Part shown: one piece after another, positions 62,080-64,000 of the stretch
Position numbering within the stretch: the stretch's first letter is position 1
Layout of the letters: each line of letters begins with the position of its first letter
Assembly: GCF_018613715.1 (NCBI RefSeq)
Contig: NZ_JAGGPT010000013.1
Coordinates: 1-64,000 of the forward strand
Direction of reading: 5' to 3'
Length of the DNA stretch: 64,000 nucleotides
From: Chryseobacterium sp. ISL-6
GTDB taxonomy: Bacteria > Bacteroidota > Bacteroidia > Flavobacteriales > Weeksellaceae
Program-made: the position numbers and the translations under genes
Notes under the pieces: generated by a model
The model's database searches: none
What the model was told of the DNA's origin: nothing
What the model saw: only the letters and a program-made list of their open reading frames with translations

Positions 62080-63080
62080 TCTATGTTGTTATTGGCTTTC
62101 TCTGGCTTTCAATTTGCCTTTATGTAATCTTAGGAGGAGCAGATTTCGGCGCTGGAATTGTAGAATTGTTTACCAATAAAAAATCACGCCATAAAACTAA
62201 GGAAATCATGTATGAATCTATTGCTCCTGTATGGGAGGCTAATCATATGTGGCTGATCATCGCAATTGTTATCTTATTTGTAGGCTTTCCTGAAATTTAT
62301 ACAACCATGTCCACCTATTTGCATATTCCTTTGGTTCTTATGCTGGTAGGAATTATTGCAAGAGGTACAGCTTTTACTTTCAGACATTATGATGCAGTAA
62401 AGGATGACTGGCAGTTTTTATATACACAGATCTTTTATTACGCAAGCCTTTTAACTCCTTTTTTCTTGGGATTAATTGCTGCTGCTACCGTTTCTCAGTC
62501 TATAAATCCTGATGCGACCACCTTTTTAGACTTATATATTTTCAGTTGGCTTAATTGGTTTGGCGTTGCTGTAGGTTTGTTTACAGTATCACTTTGCGCC
62601 TATCTGGCGTCTATATTTTCGTTAAGAGAAACAACAGACAGATTAGAATTAAGTTTGATGATCAGAAAATCTAAACAAACAATGCTATTTGTGGTTATTA
62701 CAGGAGCATTGGTATTTCTTTCCGCTTATCTTTCTGGAATTCCTTTAGTAAAGTGGGTCTTCTCAAAACCTCTGGGAATTATGTCTATTGCTTTTGCTAC
62801 TGTTGCTTTAGGATTGATATTCCGTGCTATGAAACGACGCAAACTACTTCCTGTACGTGCTTTAGCTGGATTTCAGGTAATTATGATTTTAATTGCAGCA
62901 ACCTATCAGCATAATCCTGATATTATTTTATTAGGCAATGGACAACATCTTTCTTTATTAGAACATGTAGCCGCACCAAAAACAATCTCAGCACTAGCCT
63001 GGGCATTAATGCTCGGTTCATTATTTATTCTGCCGTTTTTGTTTTATCTGATGTTCTCATTTAGTAAACTGAGAAAATAG
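62076..63080 (+). CDS. cydB: Cytochrome bd oxidase subunit II
   Basis: A 334-residue inner membrane protein with eight or nine helices. YVVIGFLWLSICLYVILGGADFGAGIVELF and VWEANHMWLIIAIVILFVGFPEIY are family signatures. It forms the heterodimer with CydA. The start overlaps the cydA stop as ATGA, so the two are translationally coupled. No cydC, cydD or cydX was recognised next to it. Confidence 0.95.
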   Translation: MIYVVIGFLWLSICLYVILGGADFGAGIVELFTNKKSRHKTKEIMYESIAPVWEANHMWLIIAIVILFVGFPEIYTTMSTYLHIPLVLMLVGIIARGTAFTFRHYDAVKDDWQFLYTQIFYYASLLTPFFLGLIAAATVSQSINPDATTFLDLYIFSWLNWFGVAVGLFTVSLCAYLASIFSLRETTDRLELSLMIRKSKQTMLFVVITGALVFLSAYLSGIPLVKWVFSKPLGIMSIAFATVALGLIFRAMKRRKLLPVRALAGFQVIMILIAATYQHNPDIILLGNGQHLSLLEHVAAPKTISALAWALMLGSLFILPFLFYLMFSFSKLRK

Positions 63081-63084
63081 AAAA

Positions 63085-63906
63085 TTATTTTTTAAGCAAA
63101 ACGATTACAACTCTCCTATTCTTGGTTCTGTCAACTTCCGTTTGCTCGGGATAAACGACTGGATCAAGATGCCCTTGTCCACTTGCTTTTATCCGACTGG
63201 ATTCTATTCCTTGCTTTTGAAGAAATTCTTTTATAGCGCTGGCTCTTGTATACGAAAGATTAAAAGTATTCAAATCAAGATCTTCACCATCAAAATTATC
63301 ATAGTCACAACAAATATGTCCTTGCAATTCAACCTCCATTGCTGGATTATCCCTCAATATCTTAAATAATTGGAAAAGTGTTTCGTTACCTGAGGAAAGC
63401 CAGATATGTCTGCCTCCTATAAAATTGACATTGGGAAGCGAATAAGTATTCTGAACCTTCATTTCAGAAACTTTCAAGCCCAAAAAACTTGGGAAAGTTT
63501 TGCCTGAAATCTTTTCTCCTTCAGCAAATTCTCTATCAATAAAAATATCTACTCTTCTATTCTTTCCACGCAACTCTTCTGAACTGTTATCATTAATCTG
63601 TTTTTCTTCACCCAGACCGACAATATTTTCCAATTTTATGTTATCCGTAATTTTCGTTTTTAGATATTTACTAACTGTATTGGCTCGATTTTCAGATAAT
63701 ATCCTATTATAATTGATACTTCCTACAGAATCACAGTTTCCAAAAATCCTGAATTTTAAATTATTCTTTAGCTGAGCCAAACTATCTAATTTCTTTTCAG
63801 ATTGTTTATCAAGCTCATACGAACCGTGAGCAAAATATATAGATTGGATCATTTGGGAATGAATTTCAACACATAAAAACAAAAAAAATAAAACAAAGAG
63901 TTTCAT
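63085..63906 (-). CDS. Exported protein with two tandem OmpA-like domains
   Basis: A 273-residue protein with a signal peptide (MKLFVLFFLFLCVEIHSQ). Domain one (about 20-125) has IYFAHGSYELDKQSEKKLDSLAQ, RANTVSKYLK and GKNRRVDIFIDRE; domain two (about 165-273) has VELQGHICCDYDNFD, LSYTRASAIKEFLQKQGI and KNRRVVIVLLKK. Both keep the NRRV peptidoglycan-binding segment of OmpA-C. No barrel or lipobox is present, so it may be a periplasmic linker binding two glycan strands or self-associating. Convergent with cydB. Confidence 0.82.
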   Translation of the reverse strand: MKLFVLFFLFLCVEIHSQMIQSIYFAHGSYELDKQSEKKLDSLAQLKNNLKFRIFGNCDSVGSINYNRILSENRANTVSKYLKTKITDNIKLENIVGLGEEKQINDNSSEELRGKNRRVDIFIDREFAEGEKISGKTFPSFLGLKVSEMKVQNTYSLPNVNFIGGRHIWLSSGNETLFQLFKILRDNPAMEVELQGHICCDYDNFDGEDLDLNTFNLSYTRASAIKEFLQKQGIESSRIKASGQGHLDPVVYPEQTEVDRTKNRRVVIVLLKK

Positions 63907-63963
63907 CGAAATTGAGTTTTCTAAATAACGTGAAATATCAACTTATAGTTTATAGCACAAAAA

Positions 63964-63989
63964 AAATCCTGAAGCATTGTTCAGGATTT
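63964..63989 (-). terminator. Terminator of a gene beyond the right edge
   Basis: AAATCCTGAA (63964-63973) pairs with TTCAGGATTT (63980-63989), T tract on the minus strand; it would end a minus-strand gene lying past 64000. Confidence 0.7.
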
Positions 63990-64000
63990 AATATATTATT

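Noticed and set aside
1..64000. CRISPR array, tRNA cluster, insertion sequence or prophage
   Set aside because: No regularly spaced repeats, cloverleaf sequences, transposase or phage structural genes were seen on either strand.

Overview
The window is a compact chromosomal segment from a flavobacterium, most likely Chryseobacterium or a close Weeksellaceae relative. The evidence is low GC, Bacteroidota-type promoters (TTG then TAnnTTTG) in front of many genes, GLPGLI, DUF3857, DUF2891 and DUF4349 families, a PorT-type protein of the type IX secretion system, double-glycine leader peptides of the kind common in Chryseobacterium, and an SDR-type threonine dehydrogenase. All assignments come from reading the sequence; no database search was run. 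I saw no tRNA, rRNA, CRISPR array, insertion sequence or prophage, so most of the window reads as core genome.

Layout. 1-1.4 kb: start of a TolC-type efflux gene (running off the left edge) and an AraC-type regulator interrupted by an in-frame TAG. 1.5-9.3 kb: Mpo1-like, DUF2891 and DUF4349 proteins, the operon tyrosine phosphatase / SnoaL-like / RsmI-like methyltransferase, dnaA, a thioesterase and pheA. 9.7-18.4 kb: a VGIN-type surface protein, a DUF2339 membrane protein, rarA, yidD, an lgt with an extra secreted domain, bifunctional NAD(P)HX repair enzyme and mscL. 18.5-23.7 kb: serA-like, HAD protein, AhpD-like protein divergent from an AraC regulator, then idi / secreted protein / gcvT. 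23.9-31 kb: the most accessory-looking part, with two double-glycine leader peptides whose 40-residue cores each carry six cysteines, a helical orphan protein, an ArsC-like protein, a thioesterase, a GLPGLI protein, a fluoride riboswitch in front of a CLC-type antiporter, and a LysR / YeiH pair. 31-38 kb: MFS transporter, rny, a 6S RNA, zapA with a coiled-coil partner, porT, menaquinone methyltransferase and a FabH-like synthase. 38-49 kb: metallophosphoesterase, methyltransferase, a degenerate deacetylase, threonine dehydrogenase, a frameshifted TonB-dependent receptor, gamma-glutamyltransferase, a dicarboxylate/amino-acid symporter and a lipid kinase. 49-58.5 kb: small envelope proteins and a tandem duplication (about 3.94 kb per unit) of a two-gene DUF3857/transglutaminase module. 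58.5-64 kb: gyrB, cydAB and a protein with two OmpA domains.

The best-supported system is fluoride detoxification: the leader at 27214-27301 matches the crcB-type fluoride aptamer and overlaps a hairpin that can hide the ribosome-binding region of the CLC gene, whose selectivity motifs (GREGT, GNNL, EVTP) differ from chloride-type CLCs. The most novel-looking items are the paired six-cysteine double-glycine peptides and the duplicated module in which each unit pairs an intact transglutaminase with one that has lost its catalytic cysteine.
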